From assembly GCF_000002425.4 (NCBI RefSeq), contig NC_037269.1:15473309-15537308 (forward strand): a DNA stretch of 64,000 bases, given 5' to 3'. Below the pieces are notes generated by a model. That model worked only from the letters and a program-made list of their open reading frames with translations. It ran no database searches and was not told the DNA's origin. Of the stretch, positions 1 to 12,106 are shown one piece after another. This stretch comes from Physcomitrium patens. Taxonomy: Eukaryota; Streptophyta; Bryopsida; Funariales; Funariaceae. Each line of letters starts with the position of its first letter. Position 1 is the first letter of the stretch. The translations under genes were made by a program, and so were the position numbers.

Positions 1-158
1 ATTGAGGCTGAAGAGTTCTTCAGTCTCGACAACACATCTCTTGGAGCTCTAGCTCACCTCTCTGGTGTTGTTCTTGTATTCATCTGATTAATCTAGTTCT
101 TGCCAGTTCTCCTTGAACTTCTTGGTAGATATCAAGTCTGTATTCTGTGTCCGTGACA
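1..158 (+). repeat. Element A 5' LTR, 3' portion
   Basis: Bases 1-158 match the 3' end of the A LTR at about 13798-13955, with shared blocks such as the one around TCTTGGAGCTCTAGC, and end in GACA. The rest of this LTR lies before the window. No convincing tRNA-type primer site directly follows. Confidence 0.85.
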
Positions 159-438
159 GTTTGTCAAGACTTCACTCACCTCAGTTATCAGAGCTAGTTT
201 CTTCTTTGTTAGAGTGTGGATTACTCCTCTGCTTGGAAGTGTACTAGCACTTTAGAGATTGCGGATTACCCTCCTCTAAACTGATACTTCTTTTGTTACA
301 ATATTGGAGTCTTATTCTTCTTGGAGAGAGTGGATTATCCCTTTTCTTGAAGCTCTTAAGGCATTTTAGAGGTTGCGGAGTACCCTCCTCTAAACCAATG
401 TTGTCTTTTTGTAGAGTCATTTCTGTCCTTCTCTTAGA

Positions 439-1464
439 ATGGTCGAGGGCCAAGACATTAGTATGACGGAAAGTTCAGAGTCTAAGTTAGATGCTATCAT
501 GAATGCCCTCGCTACGTTATCGAAAAGAACTGCAGAGATTGAAGGAGTCGTGGCAAGGCTTCATAATGATGGAGCATCTGGGATGGCACAATCTAGGTTG
601 CACCAGCCTCAAACTTCTATACTTGGAGAAGCAACTTTGCCTCAGGTTCGACAAGCACCGCTGGTTCTACAACATAAGGAACTCCGAGTTAGCCTTCCGG
701 ACAAGTTCAATGATACACGTTCCAAGTTTCGAGGATTCGTCAACCAAATCAGATTGATAACAGTTTTACAGCTCGAATGCTATCCAACGAAGGAGTCACG
801 TGTTGGGCTTGTTGGAACCTTACTTACAGGATAAGCTCTATTATGATTTGCTCTTTTGTTTGAAAAATGATCGTCTATACTAAACAACTTTGAAACCTTT
901 TTGGAGGCATTTGCGGAAGCATTTGGTGAACACGATAAGGTTCGATGGGCTAAAACAAAGATCCGGTCACTACGACAAGGGATGCGTTCTACATCAGTCT
1001 ATGCATCGAACTTCACGCAATTAGCATGTGATATCAATTGGGACAAAGAAGCGTTGATGAGTCAATTCTATTGGGGTTTAAGGGACGATGTGAAGGATTT
1101 GTTGTTAATTCTTCCTGATCGGTAAACGCTCAACGAAGCTATTAGCCAAGCTGTGAAGTGCGATAATCGCCTATTCCAACGTTGCCAAGATCAACGTTCA
1201 AGACAACATACGGTTCGCCACACCCCAACTATGTCGGCAAACAACATAAATTCACATTCAGAGGTAGAAGACATGCAAATTGATGCGATACGTGTCAAAT
1301 CTCTTACTCTAGAAGAAAAAAACTGGAGTATAGAGGAAGGTCTATGCTTGTATTGCGGTGAAGAAGGCCACAAAGTTGGAAACTGCCCCAAGAAGCAAAA
1401 TCGACGTATTATCAAGACTAGGGGTGCGTTTATTCAAAAAAACGAGGATGCCCAGCCACAATAG
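439..1464 (+). pseudogene. Element A gag (broken)
   Basis: Remnant of the Gag capsid/nucleocapsid gene. The first open stretch (439-834) begins at an ATG; the frame is broken near 834, resumes at about 901-1125, stops at a TAA that fits a CAA-to-TAA change, and continues to 1464. A CX2CX4HX4C zinc knuckle (CLYCGEEGHKVGNC) lies at about 1345-1386, the RNA-binding signature of retroelement nucleocapsids. Middle parts contain an aromatic-rich Gag-like segment around 1060. At least one frameshift and one nonsense change rule out a functional product. Confidence 0.8.
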
Positions 1465-1469
1465 GAACC

Positions 1470-2838
1470 GTGCGGCTGGACAGTGAAATATCGCAACAAC
1501 AACCAGGTTCCTTTCTTTCTGCTCAACCTGCCCTTTGTTTTACAATCCCTTTGCTTATTGGCCCTCAGAAATTGAGAACCTTAGCATTATTAGATTCAGG
1601 AGCATCTGCTTGTTTCTTAGACGAAGAATTTGCAAAGCATCATAAGATCCCTTTAGTACAAAAATCCAAACCTGTTCACGTTGAGATCACAGATGGGCGA
1701 CTTTTATTGTCTGGTAGTATCACCCATGAATCAGAACCTATAGAAGTGACGTTTAAGGGCCACAGTAGTCATATTATTTTCAATATTATTAGAACCCCAT
1801 CAAATCCTATTATTCTTAGTCTTTCGTGGTTGGAAAAGCATAACCCATCCATAGATTGGAAGTTGCGAAAGATGACCTTTCCCAAAAAACCACCCAAGAG
1901 CTGCACATCTAGTGACCGCAATTACGAATCAAGGAAGGAGACGAGTGGAAGACAGCGTTCCATACAAGGTATGGCCATTTTTAATATAATGTCATGCCCT
2001 TTGGTCTTACCAATGCTCCAGCGGTCTTTCAACATATGATGAATGATATTTTCTGAGAGTACCTTGACGATTTTGTTGTCATCTATTTGGATGATATTTT
2101 GATATTCTCCAAAAATGAGGAAGAGCATGAAAAACACGTTCGTTTCGTATTGGAGAAATTATGCGAGCTAGGACTATATGCCAAGTTGGAGAAGTGTTTA
2201 TTTCACCAAATAGAGATGGAGTTTCTGGGATTCGTTGCGACTACGGAAGGCTTGAAGATGGACCCCAAGAAGGTGGAAGCAATCATGTCCTGGGAGGTTC
2301 CGAAGACGATTAGAGACGTACAATGCTTTCTTAGTTTTGCCAACTTCTATCGAATCTTTATCAAAAATTACTCTCAAGTTGCTGCTCCTCTCACTCGGTT
2401 GACATGCAAGGATAAGCTGGAATGGGGACTTCTAGCAGAGAAGGCGTTTCAAAACCTAAAAACCGCATTTACTACGGCTCCAATCTTGATACATCCAGAC
2501 TTTACAAAGGCCTTCTATTTAAAAACTAATGCTTCGGATTTTGCTTTGGGAGCTGTACTTTCACAAATGGGAGAAGATAAGAAGCTCCATCTGGTTGCAT
2601 TCTATTCTCGAAAGTTCTCTGCTGCTAAAATCAATTATGAGATCCACGATAAGGAACTTCTTGCTATAGTGGATTCTTTCCAAAAATGGCGTTACTTTCT
2701 TGAAGGAGCTATACATCCAGTGACCGTATACATAGATCACAAGAATTTGGAGTTTTTCATGTCGGCTCGAGTTCTAAATCGACGTCAAGCTCGATGGAGT
2801 ATGTTGCTATCTAGGTTCAATTTTATTATCACTTATTG
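1470..2838 (+). pseudogene. Element A protease, RT (internally deleted) and RNase H
   Basis: The aspartic protease motif LLDSGASACFLD is at about 1587-1622. Near 1905-1925 the reading passes directly from the end of the protease region to the RT motif RIKEGDEWKTAF (read in another frame). The first part of the RT, including its first catalytic aspartate, is therefore missing. The remaining palm has MPFGLTNAPAVFQ and the YLDD active-site box near 2087. RNase H follows, with NASDFALGA at about 2527 (the first Asp of the usual TDAS is Asn) and the later conserved DHKNLEFF. In-frame TGAs near 2053 and 2838 fit CGA-to-TGA changes. The product would be inactive. Confidence 0.85.
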
Positions 2839-3076
2839 ACCTGGAAAGCAGCAAGGACTATCTGATGCCTTATTGAGGAGATCGTATCTTGTACCAAAGG
2901 CTGGAGAAGCAGCGTTTGATCAACAATGTACGACATTGTTGAAGCCAGAGCAATTTCAACTTTGCGCTACTATTATGACAATTGATGCTGACTTCCTAAA
3001 TCAGGTACGTGTCGTAACCATTGAAGATTCAGTAGCCATTGATATTAAGTAGCGTGCCAATGACAACAAGTTCAAG

Positions 3077-4423
3077 ATGGAAGGAGATCTTTTATACTTT
3101 GAAGAGCGGTTATATATCCCAAAAGGACGGGCACGACTCCTAGTTCTTCAATCTCGCCACAATTTTCCAGCTGCGGGACATTTTGGATTCAACAAGACGT
3201 TGGAGCTTATTTCTCGAGATTTTTGGTGGTCCCAAATGTGGAAGGATGTGAAAGATTTTGTCCTCTCCTGCGACATCTGTTCAAGATCCAAGAATCCTCG
3301 GCATCGCCCTTATGGACTCCTACAGCCATTGCCAATTCCACGTCGACCATGGTCTTCAATTTCCATGGACTTCATCACGGACCTGCCATCATCAAACTCA
3401 TTTGACAGCATCTTTGTCGTGGTAGATCGGCTTACAAAAATGGCACACTTTATCCCTTGCAAGAAGACATCGTCCAGTGAAGTCACAACAAGGCTCTTTC
3501 TCGATAATGTGTATCGATATCATGGACTACCAGATGATATCGTATCAGATCGAGGAATCGAATTCGTATCAAAGTTTTGGAGATCTCTCTTTGAGATACT
3601 GAAGGTGGATATCAAGCTTTCTTCGGCTTTTCATCCTCAAATTGATGGTCAAACAAAACGGGTGAAACAAGTCTTGGAACAATACTTATGATGTAGCATC
3701 AACTATCAGCAAGACGATTGGACCACATATCTGCCGCTAACCGAGTTTGCATATAACAACACCCTCCATGCGTCGACTGAATACACACCATTCTTTTTCA
3801 ACTATGGGTATCATCCAAAGCTTGATTTATTGAGTCCATCAATAAATAACAATCCAGCAGTTGAAGGATTTGCGAAACAACTATCAAAGCTTCAAAATAT
3901 GTTGAAGCTTAAATTACAATCCGCTCAAGAATCCTACAAGGCGTCTGCAGATAGATTTTGGAATCAAGCACTTACTTTCAAAATTGGAGATAAAGCATGG
4001 CTTTTTTGACGGAATATCAAGACCAAGCGACCATGTGATAAGTTGGACTATCGAAGATTGGGACCATTTATCATCCAAAAGCAAATCAATCCAGTGGCGT
4101 ACCATGTGGAATTACCGGTTTCTATGAAGGTACATCCAGTCTTTCATGTTTCTTTGTTGGAGCCTTATCGAGAGTCATCTTTTCCTGGAAGAGTGCAATG
4201 TCCGCCACCTAGTATTGAGATCGAGAACCACGAGGAATACGAGGTTGAAAAGGTGTTGGATTCTCGGCAAAGGTGGGACAAGTTGGAATATCTTGTTCAT
4301 TGGTGCGGCTACGACATTAATGAGAGAACGTGGGAGCCAGCTGAAAATCTCACCAATGCACCACAAAAGGTACAAGAGTTTCATCAACAACATCCTCACG
4401 AACCTAAGCCGATTCGACAATAG
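3077..4423 (+). pseudogene. Element A integrase with C-terminal chromodomain
   Basis: The integrase reads from the HHCC zinc domain (His pair near 3158-3182, CDIC near 3273) through the catalytic core: MDFITDLP (first Asp, about 3366) and VSDRGIEF (second Asp, about 3546). The expected Glu of the QTERV motif is Lys (codon AAA at 3656-3658), a GAA-to-AAA type change that should abolish strand transfer. In-frame TGAs near 3691 and 4009 fit CGA-to-TGA. The last part (about 4228-4380) is a chromodomain with YEVEKVLDSR, LEYLVHWCGY and TWEPAENL. In this family the chromodomain is thought to guide insertion to histone-marked chromatin. Confidence 0.9.
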
Positions 4424-4554
4424 CTTCTTTCTGAAGCTTGCTCACTCAAGAATATAAGAAAGGGAGAGAGCACCACCAAAATTCGTAGTTGATGTAGTTA
4501 TTTTTTCCAAGATAAAATAGAATTTTTTCAGTAGCCATAGTTTGGTCTTCTGAT

Positions 4555-4765
4555 ATGGATAGCCAAGAGATAGATACTATGCCAGTGAGATTATCTCAAC
4601 CAACTAGTTCATGAAGGCGACCCCGAGATGAAGAACCACCTGCACAACGACGACGACGGAGGACACCAAGTAACCGATCACTGGTGATTGTATTTGAGTC
4701 CGAGCCTGCTTACGATGGTCAACCAGAAGGCATATTTGCAGGACAATTTCACAATGAAGATACGG
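4555..4765 (+). pseudogene. Element A accessory ORF (ORF3), first part
   Basis: After the chromodomain ORF stops at 4423, an ATG at 4555 opens a frame that runs 70 codons to the B insertion point. It has a single in-frame TGA (codon 20, probably CGA originally). The frame continues exactly across element B when one copy of the 4-bp target duplication is removed, ending at a TGA at 13608-13610; total about 117 codons. The N-terminal part has an acidic patch (RDEEPP), an arginine run (QRRRRR), then a hydrophobic SLVIVFE stretch. I recognise no family. Related sequence occupies the same place in elements E (24366) and H (55092). Function unknown. Confidence 0.6.
4762..4765. repeat. Target-site duplication of element B (left copy, ACGG)
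   Basis: ACGG immediately precedes the left LTR end (TGTCG at 4766) and is repeated at 13464-13467 immediately after the right LTR end. The reading frame of A's accessory ORF is restored when one copy and B are removed, which supports the boundary. Confidence 0.85.
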
Positions 4766-6123
4766 TGTCGTATTACATGCTTTCCTGCTCAAGAACGTGT
4801 CGGGCGTCTGGGTGTAGAAGGTAGTATGGAGATTCGTCGATAGTCAAGCAGTCTATCAGTTTTGACTGCTGGAATATAAACGACTGCAACAATGTACCGT
4901 AAATCTATACGGATGCTCTTCGACTGCTTATTGAAGTCCTTTTTGCCCCAGCCGGTAGGTCTCTAGACGTTACAGAGAACCCCGAACAACCCAAACTGTT
5001 AATCTTCAATACCGCTTTGTACTTACGATCTTGTATCCACTGACTGTCTTGTTAGATTAACACAATAAATTTCATTCACTCCGCATACTCAATCCTATAG
5101 ACGCCCTTTTAATCCTTCAATCACAGACGTAACTCGATTTTATAAAACAGTCAAGAGTATTCAAACTCACTTCATTAAAAATCCCGATTCACCATTACAA
5201 TACTGACTTCAGCAGCGATTTCCTCAGCCTTCCCAAAACTCTACAAAGAAGAAAAATCCAAATTCTCTGTCTTTCCTTCCCCGACCTGAAGCATGAAGCT
5301 CCTCTCTCTCTAATCCCTCCTTTGATCTTCAGAAACCTCCAATGAAAACCGAACTAGTAACCTTGCAAAAGCTTGAAAACTAGCTCCCCCCCGATTCCCC
5401 CCCAAAAAAAAAACCCCCTTTTCAAAACTATATCCCCCCTAACCTTATCCTCTGAATTTCTTCAATCTTCCGTCTTAGATCCGGAATTGGCTCCCACCGT
5501 CAAGCTTGGATCCAAAATTGGCTCTCGCCGTCAAGCTTGGATCCGAAATTGGCTCTCGCCGTCAGAGCTTTCTCCTCCATTTTTACCTTTAAGAAATCCA
5601 TTTACTGAAAACAACGTTCCCTGAAACGGCACAGAGAACAGGACAGCCTGAAACAGAATCGAACCCAGTAATCGGGACCACATTGAGTCGCCCGACCAAT
5701 TCAGGTCTCATATTGGATAAGAGTCCAGTAGTAACCTAGATGTTCCCGTAATTGGGTCAAATTGGTCCTCGCGTCGGATTGGCTAAGACCCGTAGTAAGA
5801 CCTGGATTTCCCGTAATTGGGTTGATCGGCCAATTCAGGTCTCATATTGGATAAGAGGACCCGGATTGGATTCTCGAAATTGGATCCAATTGGCTACTCG
5901 AACCCGTCGTATGAATTGGTCCTTCTCTTCCTGCTGACTCCCGTTATTGGAATCGAACAGAGTATTTTAGTATGCCCTGACTGACTGTCACGGAGTGACT
6001 GAACTTGACCACTCAGTATTTACACTGGAGTTGGTCGATGCTCCCAATATTCGAGGTAACTGAATAATAATAAAATTTCCCTTTCTTTTTATTTTCACTG
6101 TATACTCGTGTTACAACACGACA
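4766..6123 (-). repeat. Element B 3' LTR
   Basis: 1,358 bp, bounded by the inverted TGTCGT/ACGACA termini, and near-identical to 12107-13463. It has one copy of the 65-bp segment that is duplicated in element C's LTRs, and many CCAAT/ATTGG pentamers in the part that would be U3. Confidence 0.93.
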
Positions 6124-6135
6124 TCCACCCCCTCT
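6124..6135 (-). other. Element B polypurine tract
   Basis: On the - strand AGAGGGGGTGGA directly precedes the 3' LTR. The same tract precedes the 3' LTR of element C. Confidence 0.8.
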
Positions 6136-6185
6136 GAACCTGTGCATCCTCCGGTATGCACCAATTTACCCAATTGCTGTTTGAT

Positions 6186-7480
6186 TCAGAATATATCCTC
6201 TATGTCTTTGTCCAGTTCATCTTCGTCACCTTCATTATCCAAATCACTTTCATCTTCTTGCTGCGGAATCTCTATACCTTCATTAAGATCTTCCATATTC
6301 ATCTCCGCGTGTCTTCGTTTAAATATTTTAACTCGCTTCCCTGCAATTGGTATTTTTAATTTTGTACCATCTAACTGCCGTAATGAGTAAGTCGCATTAC
6401 CATGAACAGTTGTAACCATATATGGTCCAAACCAACGTTTTGAGAATTTCCGCAAAGTACTATGTTGATTATCCAGACTATTGTCATAAACAAGTACCCA
6501 GTTACCTTCCTCGATTGCTTTTGGTCTCAATCGATGTTGCTTATCGAATCGCGCCTTGTTTTGTAACCTTGCTCTTTTTAACCTTCCCAATGCTATCTGG
6601 ACATCTTCCGATCTTTGTTCCAATTGTCGAATCCTAATAGCCAGAAGTTCTTCTCTTGTCAATTCATCTTCCCATGGTAGCATACTCCAAGTAAGTACCT
6701 TTTCTTCAATCGACATAATTGGTTTTTGACCTGTCATAAGTTCTACTGGCATATATCTTGTCACCGAACTATGTGTTGTTCGATCAGCCCATAATGCAAA
6801 TGACAATAGCCGTGGCCACTCTTTAACTTTCCCATTACAAGCTTTAACCAATGCTTTCACAATCGGCGGGTGACCGCGTTCATTTTTTGCATTCCCTTCC
6901 GGATTATAAGCAGTAGTCTGTGATAGTTTAACTCCACATCTTTCAAAGAACTTAAGAGCTTCTTGTGCATTTAATTCTCCACGATTTGCAGTGATTTTTC
7001 CTACGCACTCGTAATGGCAAATGACATCTTCAAGCAAAAACCTACAAATCCCCTCTATAGATTTTGTCTTCAATGCTCTTCCTTCTACTTGATTTGATAA
7101 ATCTTCACGAGCTAAAACCAAATATCTCATCTGCCATAACCCAACCGGCATAATAACCAAATCAACAACCCATTTAAAATGAATAGCCAGAGGATACATA
7201 GGATGAAGACCATCTCGGTGTCGGATATTAGAATACGATTGACAGATTTCACATGACTCTACAAATGAGAGCACATCTCGATACATATTTTTCCACCAAT
7301 AACGTTCCTTGAGTTTAGCAAAAGTAGCCCAGATTCCTCTATGCCCTGCCCATAAACTATCATGAAACTCCTTTAATAATTTTAGTTTTTCTTCCTTTTT
7401 GCCTATCACTCGTTGTGGCATCCCAATTCCTTTCTTCGGTCTCTTCCATAAGAATCCATCTCGAAGTAAAAATCCATATG
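6186..7480 (-). pseudogene. Element B integrase
   Basis: A long open stretch (7421-6186, 411 codons) with an N-terminal HHCC domain (HDSLWAGHRG, then CEICQSYS) and a catalytic core starting VDLVIMP. The second catalytic Asp is Asn: element C reads ADRGE where B reads ANRGE (codon at 6984-6986). The Glu follows in the NERGHPP motif, 34 residues downstream of the second position. The C-terminal part has a GPYMVTT motif (GPF/Y type) and an acidic tail (DESDLDNEGDEDELDKD), with no chromodomain. Upstream the frame joins RNase H through a stop (CAA-to-TAA type) near 7501. The Asp-to-Asn change should inactivate it. Confidence 0.88.
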
Positions 7481-7493
7481 CTTTTTTTCTTAT

Positions 7494-9687
7494 TTATTTA
7501 AATTTTTCTGTAGACCAATTCCCCTCCTTAGACAAGGTATTCAAATATTGACCAATATCCAATAATTCTCCTTCATAAGATTCTTCAAGAAATAACTTGT
7601 CTTCTCTGTTGAGATTTGATATTGAATAGAATTTCAATCCAACATCATCAATGTCTTCAACCATTTCGTCATCCCTCTCGTATCTTGCTCGAGATAGCAT
7701 GTCTGCTACTAAATTGTCCTTCCTAGTGATATGCTTAAATTCTGAATTTAGTGACTTAATATAAGCAATCCATCTCAACATTGCAATATCTGGCGTTGAA
7801 CAGTTAATAATCATTCCAAGCAATGGCAAGCAATGTGTTTCAATTACTACTACTGCCCAAATCAAATAGTCCTTTTCAGCTTTCATAGCGGAAACGACTC
7901 CCCAAAGTTCTCTTTTGACTTGCGGATATGCATGCTGACGAATAGTTAAAACTTTAGCCCCAAACCGAACTGCAAATCTACTCCCATTTGAATCATCTTG
8001 ACCCACAGTCCATCCAATGGCAATTGGACTACCGTCCACAGTAAGAATCACTCGTCTATTGTACTTATAATCAACCTTCCTCAATATTGGAGGTGACATC
8101 AATAATTTCTTCAATCTTTGCATTGCCTGAATATGCCTTTCTTCCCATTTAAATCGGTAACCCTTGCGTAACAGTTCATATAATGGATTGGCTATGTGAG
8201 CAAAATGAGGGATCCCGATTCGATAAAATACACATGCACCAAAAAAACCTGCGAACCTCTGTTAAAGAATCACAATCCTCTTTCATCCTTCCAATTGCAT
8301 CAACTTTAGTCGGATCTGGTTTTCTTCCATAAGATCCACATAAATGTCCTACAATGACAACCTCTCGCACTCCAAATACGGACTTCATATCCGATAATGT
8401 AAGATGAACTTCTCCAAGCCGAGTTAAAATCTTTTCACAATCTTGTATATGATCAACAACATATTTGCGACACCCCCTTGTATCTAAAGTTTCATCCTTG
8501 TCTCCTTCTCTGCACCCTTTTATAGGAACATCATCCAAAAAAGGCATAGTCTTTTCTGGAATAAAATCTCTCAATACCTTATTCATCCCATTCATCATAT
8601 GCGCAACTGAGTTGGTCGCGCCTTGAGGAAGAGTGCACATTTTAACCAATCGAAGTGGTGTCCTCATCGTTGTCATATTTCTACTTCCTTCCGCAAGTTG
8701 AAATTGATCATAACCTAAATACAAATCATCCATTGAATAGATCGCCCTTCCAGCAAACGCCTCAGCAAATTCATCCACAATAGGTCCAATTCCTGCATTC
8801 TTGGCAGTTAGTGCATTCACCAGTTGCATATCTTGAATAAACCGTAGTGACCCATTCTTCTTAGGTACCGTAAACCATCGAATATAATACGGCGCAAATG
8901 AAGGTTCCAATATTTTTATCTTTATCTTTTCTTTTAATAGTTCCACTAATTTAGGTAAATGTGCCCTCGGTACTGGAATCGGTCTTAGATTTCAAGGTAC
9001 ATGCGGTACAGTGAAGATAACCATAGGTGTTATAATATTTGGATCCACACACCCAATTTCATGAGATTCGAAGGCAAACGATGTACCTTATTTAGCCAAC
9101 ATCTTTTAGAAGCAAGTAATTTCCTCCGGCAATAAAGAACCATCAGAACCAATCTTCAATTCTTCGAAAGTCTCTTCAGTAAACTGATGTCCAATACTCA
9201 TTGGATCTCTTAAACTTGCTTCTTTTGATGTTTCTCCCATTTTTTCTTTAGAATCCTCTGGTAATGGTCCGGCAACAGGCTTTACCTTCTTATCTGCCGT
9301 TTTATATCTCGTCTCTACTGTGACTTCTGGTGCTTGAAAAGATTCAAGCATGGTATAAACCTCTCTCGAATGAATTTCAACAATCTTATCATTATCCCCT
9401 AACCCAATAGATGTAATCAATTCCAATGAATCTTCCAGTCCATTTTCTTCATAAACACCCAAAATCCTCTCATCATCTTGCAATGCACCTATCTTGCGTA
9501 ATTTTCCTTCAATATTATATAATCTTTTTCTTTCTTTTCTTTTAAAATCATCAACTTTCTTATACATAATATTTCCATTCTCCAATATACCAATAAAACT
9601 CGCATCAAAGGCACCTTCATCTCGCAAGAGTACCTCCTCTTTTGTACCTCCATAATCTCGCTTTACAGTGGTACCTCTCCAAAATCC
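7494..9687 (-). pseudogene. Element B Pol: linker, reverse transcriptase, RNase H
   Basis: The Pol frame opens at about 9687, overlapping the end of the Gag-protease frame by 25 bp in the -1 register. A 170-codon linker reaches two stops near 9105 and 9090. RT follows from about 8990: FTVPKKNGSLRFIQD, DLYLGYDQFQLAEG, LPQGATNSVAHMM, and a PFLDDVPIKG active-site box. FLDD replaces the usual YxDD. A one-base slip near 8260 shifts the frame in the connection region. RNase H (8123-7494) has LTVDGSPIAIGW and VKRELWGVV. A TGG-to-TGA stop at about 8995 and the others make it inactive. Confidence 0.85.
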
Positions 9688-12035
9688 TTAAATCCTTCAA
9701 CAATCTTTGGCAATGGTTTCTCCCTCAACCTATCTCGATTCCGTTCATGGTTAGGAGGTACTGTTAGAAATTGTATAGCTTTCCTCCCATCTTCGCTCCG
9801 TACCCTTGCATAAGCAGAACCATCGTCAAGTACCTTTGTTTCCATCCGTGTTGCCGTGATATAAGGTTGTCCTAAAATCAACGGATAAGACGTTGTATCT
9901 TGAACGAAGAAATGTTGCTCCGTCGCAACATCCCCTATCCGAATTTTGACATCTGGACAAGCTCCATATAATTCGCCTCGTGTGTTATTAGCTGCTCGTA
10001 TTGCCCATCCATGTTCCATATCAATTGGTCATTTTTGCTTCTTATAAAGATCTTTAGACATGAGATTTATTTCAGAACCATGGTCCACCAAAGCAACTAT
10101 TGGTTCTTCTATATCTCCTACCTTCACCAATACCTCAGTATTTGTCCTTGCCCAATGCTTTCGAGTATAATAGCTCAAAGTTTCCATTTCCTTATCACTA
10201 GAATCTTCCAAACGTACTCGCTGATTATACCCATTCTTTTCATTTGTTGGTTGCTTGTAACCAATATCAACCTCTTCTTCATCTCTACATATTCTTGCAT
10301 CAATAGCATGACTCATTCCAGTTTCGCTCATTAATTGCCTCTTTTGCTTAATGCTGTCAATGATAACATCATGAAACTCCTTCTTTGCAATTCCCAAGAC
10401 TTCTTTCAATGTGAATTCCACCTTAGCGTTTAATATACGTTCTTCCAACACCCCTTTCAAATTTGTTGCCGCTTCAATGTCAGAAAGTAGCTTATAAGCA
10501 ATTGATTTGCCCTTATCTTTTGTCTCCGTTGTTTTTTCTCCCAATGATGCTGAGGTATCCTTTACAGGCAATTCTTGTGAAGCTGCCTCCCCAGCCTTGT
10601 CTCCTCGAGTTTGCCTCTTAAAAGAATTTCCTTCTCTAGTATCATCAAAATTTCCTCGTCTTTTTTCTTCCATCAAAGCTTCATGTTGGCTCTTAGCAAT
10701 ATATGCATGAACTGAAAGAGACTCAACAGGATCCTCCCAACCTGTTCTTCCTCGTATTGTAGCTGCAGTTCTCAATAACGCTTCTCGAGGTAATTTTCCT
10801 TCTTGCATTGTAGAAACGGCAGAAGCCCAAAACTCACTAGTTTCCGTACTTCCACCAATTTCATCATCTACTCTAGCACCATAACTTGCACTTTCTCGTA
10901 CTACTGTTTCATGCTCTTTTAAGTTATCTTGAACCAATGCTCTCATTCCTCCCTTGCCAAAATTGGTTTGAAGAAGATCCTCCCTAGCTTTCAATGCTAT
11001 CTTCCCATCTTTCCAGCAAATAATTTCCTGCCGTATCATATTATTAAATTCATTGCAATCTTTTCTAGTGTGTGAAGCATCATCACACCAAATGCATCTT
11101 TGTACATATCCTTGTTTTGAAACATTCTTCGAATTGTTTATAGAAGTATTCTCTTCAAGTCTTGTCAATTTGATTTGAAGATCTCGCATTCCTCGTATAA
11201 TTTCTTTCGTATCCATATCTGCTTTCTTTGACAAGGATGTCGAAAGTTGAACTGTAGGCATTGTCGGTGGTGTTGTACGTACTGGAGCTTTGGGTGCTTG
11301 TACTGTTTTCGGAATATTGCTCCTATCCTTCCTCCTTTCTTTTTTTATAAGCAACCCCACCGCATCTTCAACGTTCTTCCACTTCGTCGTCAATCCTTCA
11401 TCTTCTTCTTTGTCTTCAAGAAGGGGTTCTAATTTCTCTTGCAATTCTCCATCAGCAGCTTGAAGAAATAGATCAACTTTGTTCGGCTCCAATGTCAATT
11501 TTTCTACCTTCGATAATTGAGAGTACTGCCTCTCAAATTCCCTTAGTAGCTCTGTTGCTTGCAAATTCTTATTGGGCCGTTCAATCCATCCCAAAAACAG
11601 CTTCTTAGTAACGCGATCAGCATCTTCCAAGAAATATTCGTCTTTCAATGCATGTGAAAAATCCTCCCATGAATTCCCACAACGATCTGTAATCAATGTA
11701 ATGTGGTTCCTTATCTCCGGTATCGTGGCAAGTCCATATAGTGCAACCATTTTCTTCTCAGAAACCCGATTTAATTCCATTTCACGAACATAACATCTTA
11801 AATACCTTGAAATATTCCTCCCATCAAATTGATCAATTTTATTGACCACTGCTTGCAATGCTTTGGTTGCCAAAGCTTCCTTTCGATCATTGCTTTGCTG
11901 TTGCTGCATTGACAATGAGAAGGCTTGAAACAAACTAGCAATAGACGGATCCATGTGCATACCTTGTCCTTTAGAAGACTCCCCACCAGAAACTCCTCCC
12001 AAAAATCCTTCCAAATTTTTATTTTTGTTTTCCAT
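9663..12035 (-). pseudogene. Element B gag-protease
   Basis: Starts at the ATG at 12035-12033, which matches the B/C consensus start (MENKNKNLEGF). Gag is about 650 residues, with a Gln-rich N-terminal part, a capsid-like core (NSWEDFSHALKDEYFLED) and a short zinc knuckle CIWCDDASHTRKDC (CX2CX4HX4C) near 11105-11065. The protease motif reads ALVDHGSEINLMS, with His where most retropepsins have Ser or Thr in D-S/T-G. A TGA at about 10026-10028 (TGG in element C) splits protease from the segment ending at the TAA 9665-9663. That last stop is shared with element C. Confidence 0.85.
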
Positions 12036-12084
12036 AAAAATAAAGATAAAATCAACCGAAATCCAATACCTTCCACCTGAAGCT

Positions 12085-12102
12085 TTCACGTTGGGTTCAC
12101 CA
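12085..12102 (-). other. Element B primer-binding site
   Basis: On the - strand, TGGTGAACCCAACGTGAA lies four bases inside the 5' LTR. It begins with TGG, complementary to a tRNA CCA end. It differs by one base from the site in element C. I could not name the tRNA with certainty. Confidence 0.7.
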
Positions 12103-12106
12103 CTTT

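Noticed and set aside
6422..6637. Several 60-110-codon frames opposite the B and C genes
   Set aside because: Each is the complement of gag or pol sequence and has a counterpart in the other copy only because the sense strand is conserved.
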